From Candidatus Gastranaerophilales bacterium (lineage in GTDB: Bacteria > Cyanobacteriota > Vampirovibrionia > Gastranaerophilales > Gastranaerophilaceae), in the NCBI GenBank assembly GCA_944324205.1, contig CALUVK010000028.1, forward strand, positions 1 through 13,231: 13,231 nucleotides of DNA, written 5' to 3'. Below the pieces are notes generated by a model, which did not search any database, had not been told where the DNA came from, and saw only the letters and a list, made by a program, of their open reading frames with translations. The translations under genes and the position numbers were made by a program. Every line of letters begins with the position of its first letter. Position 1 is the stretch's first letter. Positions 13,080-13,231 of the stretch are shown in pieces.

Positions 13080-13119
13080 GATACATTAGTTGTATAGCTT
13101 GAATTCCATACTGAAATAT

Positions 13120-13135
13120 GTAATAATATTATTAC
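13120..13135. repeat. 16-bp perfect palindrome
   Basis: GTAATAATATTATTAC is its own reverse complement. It lies 120 bases upstream of the LuxR-type gene. It could be an operator for a dimeric regulator, but two-letter AT composition makes chance palindromes likely. Confidence 0.4.
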
Positions 13136-13148
13136 TTTATATAGGTGT

Positions 13149-13231
13149 TTATTTTGTTCCTACATTTTTATAAATAGGGAGAGTAAGCTCTATAATTATT
13201 GAAGTATACCCGCCGATACAAAATCGCCAGC
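13149..13231 (-). other. Possible C-terminal end of a gene running in from the right
   Basis: A minus-strand frame is open from the window edge to TAA at 13149-13151 (26 codons). It reads GGYTSIIIELTLPIYKNVGTK at its end, vaguely like the last strand of a histidine-kinase ATPase domain (..F.IELP..). A frame this short is easily open by chance, and one other frame is open almost as long. The rest of 13019-13231 shows no gene. Confidence 0.18.

Noticed and set aside
1..13231. Mobile element, phage, toxin-antitoxin or CRISPR content
   Set aside because: No transposase, integrase, long terminal inverted repeats, spaced repeats or defence-type genes were found; apart from small unknown proteins the genes are standard chromosomal ones.

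Overview
The window is 13.2 kb of AT-rich bacterial chromosome. It is densely coded with standard housekeeping genes and shows no insertion sequence, integrase, phage gene, tRNA, rRNA or CRISPR array. TGG encodes Trp, no gene contains an in-frame TGA, and every confident gene stops at TAA or TAG. The gene content would fit a low-GC gut bacterium: an RpoD-like secondary sigma factor resembling cyanobacterial group 2 sigmas, ComEB-type dCMP deaminase, biotin genes bioD-bioA, MutS2, UmuC, and an N-terminally extended FolP. My best guess is the Melainabacteria/Vampirovibrionia (Gastranaerophilales-like) or a low-GC Bacillota-like lineage. This is inference and no phylogenetic marker here settles it.

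Layout, left part. Positions 1-231 hold no convincing gene. They look like the 3' part of a structured RNA, or an unidentified transcript, ending at a terminator-like hairpin. An AT-rich, repeat-containing leader follows, then a plus-strand sigma factor (441-1370) and its terminator. On the minus strand lie a dCMP deaminase (1419-1883) and a 51-codon gene (1961-2116) with its own ribosome-binding site and terminator. The plus strand continues with dnaN (2341-3462), leuD (3488-3982), a double zinc-ribbon protein (3993-4577), and the overlapping pair bioD-bioA (4649-6654). A 21-bp near-perfect palindrome sits just upstream of bioD and is a candidate operator.

Layout, right part. From 6688 to 13000 every gene is on the minus strand. 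In transcription order they are a stand-alone LuxR-type HTH protein, folP, a membrane histidine-kinase-like protein, a 74-residue basic protein coupled to umuC, and mutS2. The blocks meet tail to tail at 6655-6687. The last 230 bases hold palindromes and a hairpin but no secure gene.

How the genes relate. DnaN (the sliding clamp), UmuC (which carries a C-terminal QLLLF clamp-binding motif) and MutS2 belong to replication, damage bypass and recombination or ribosome quality control. ComEB feeds dUMP/dTTP synthesis and FolP makes folate. BioD and BioA are consecutive steps of biotin synthesis run in reverse order (BioA first, then BioD). LeuD is half of an isomerase whose large subunit is not here.

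The most notable points are these. The histidine kinase keeps its phospho-acceptor His box but has lost the hallmark residues of all three ATP-binding motifs. A small gene without a recognised family lies between comEB and dnaN. An unfamiliar 74-residue protein takes the place UmuD usually has next to umuC. Several minus-strand genes have a -10 hexamer six to nine bases before the ATG and no Shine-Dalgarno sequence, which suggests leaderless transcripts.
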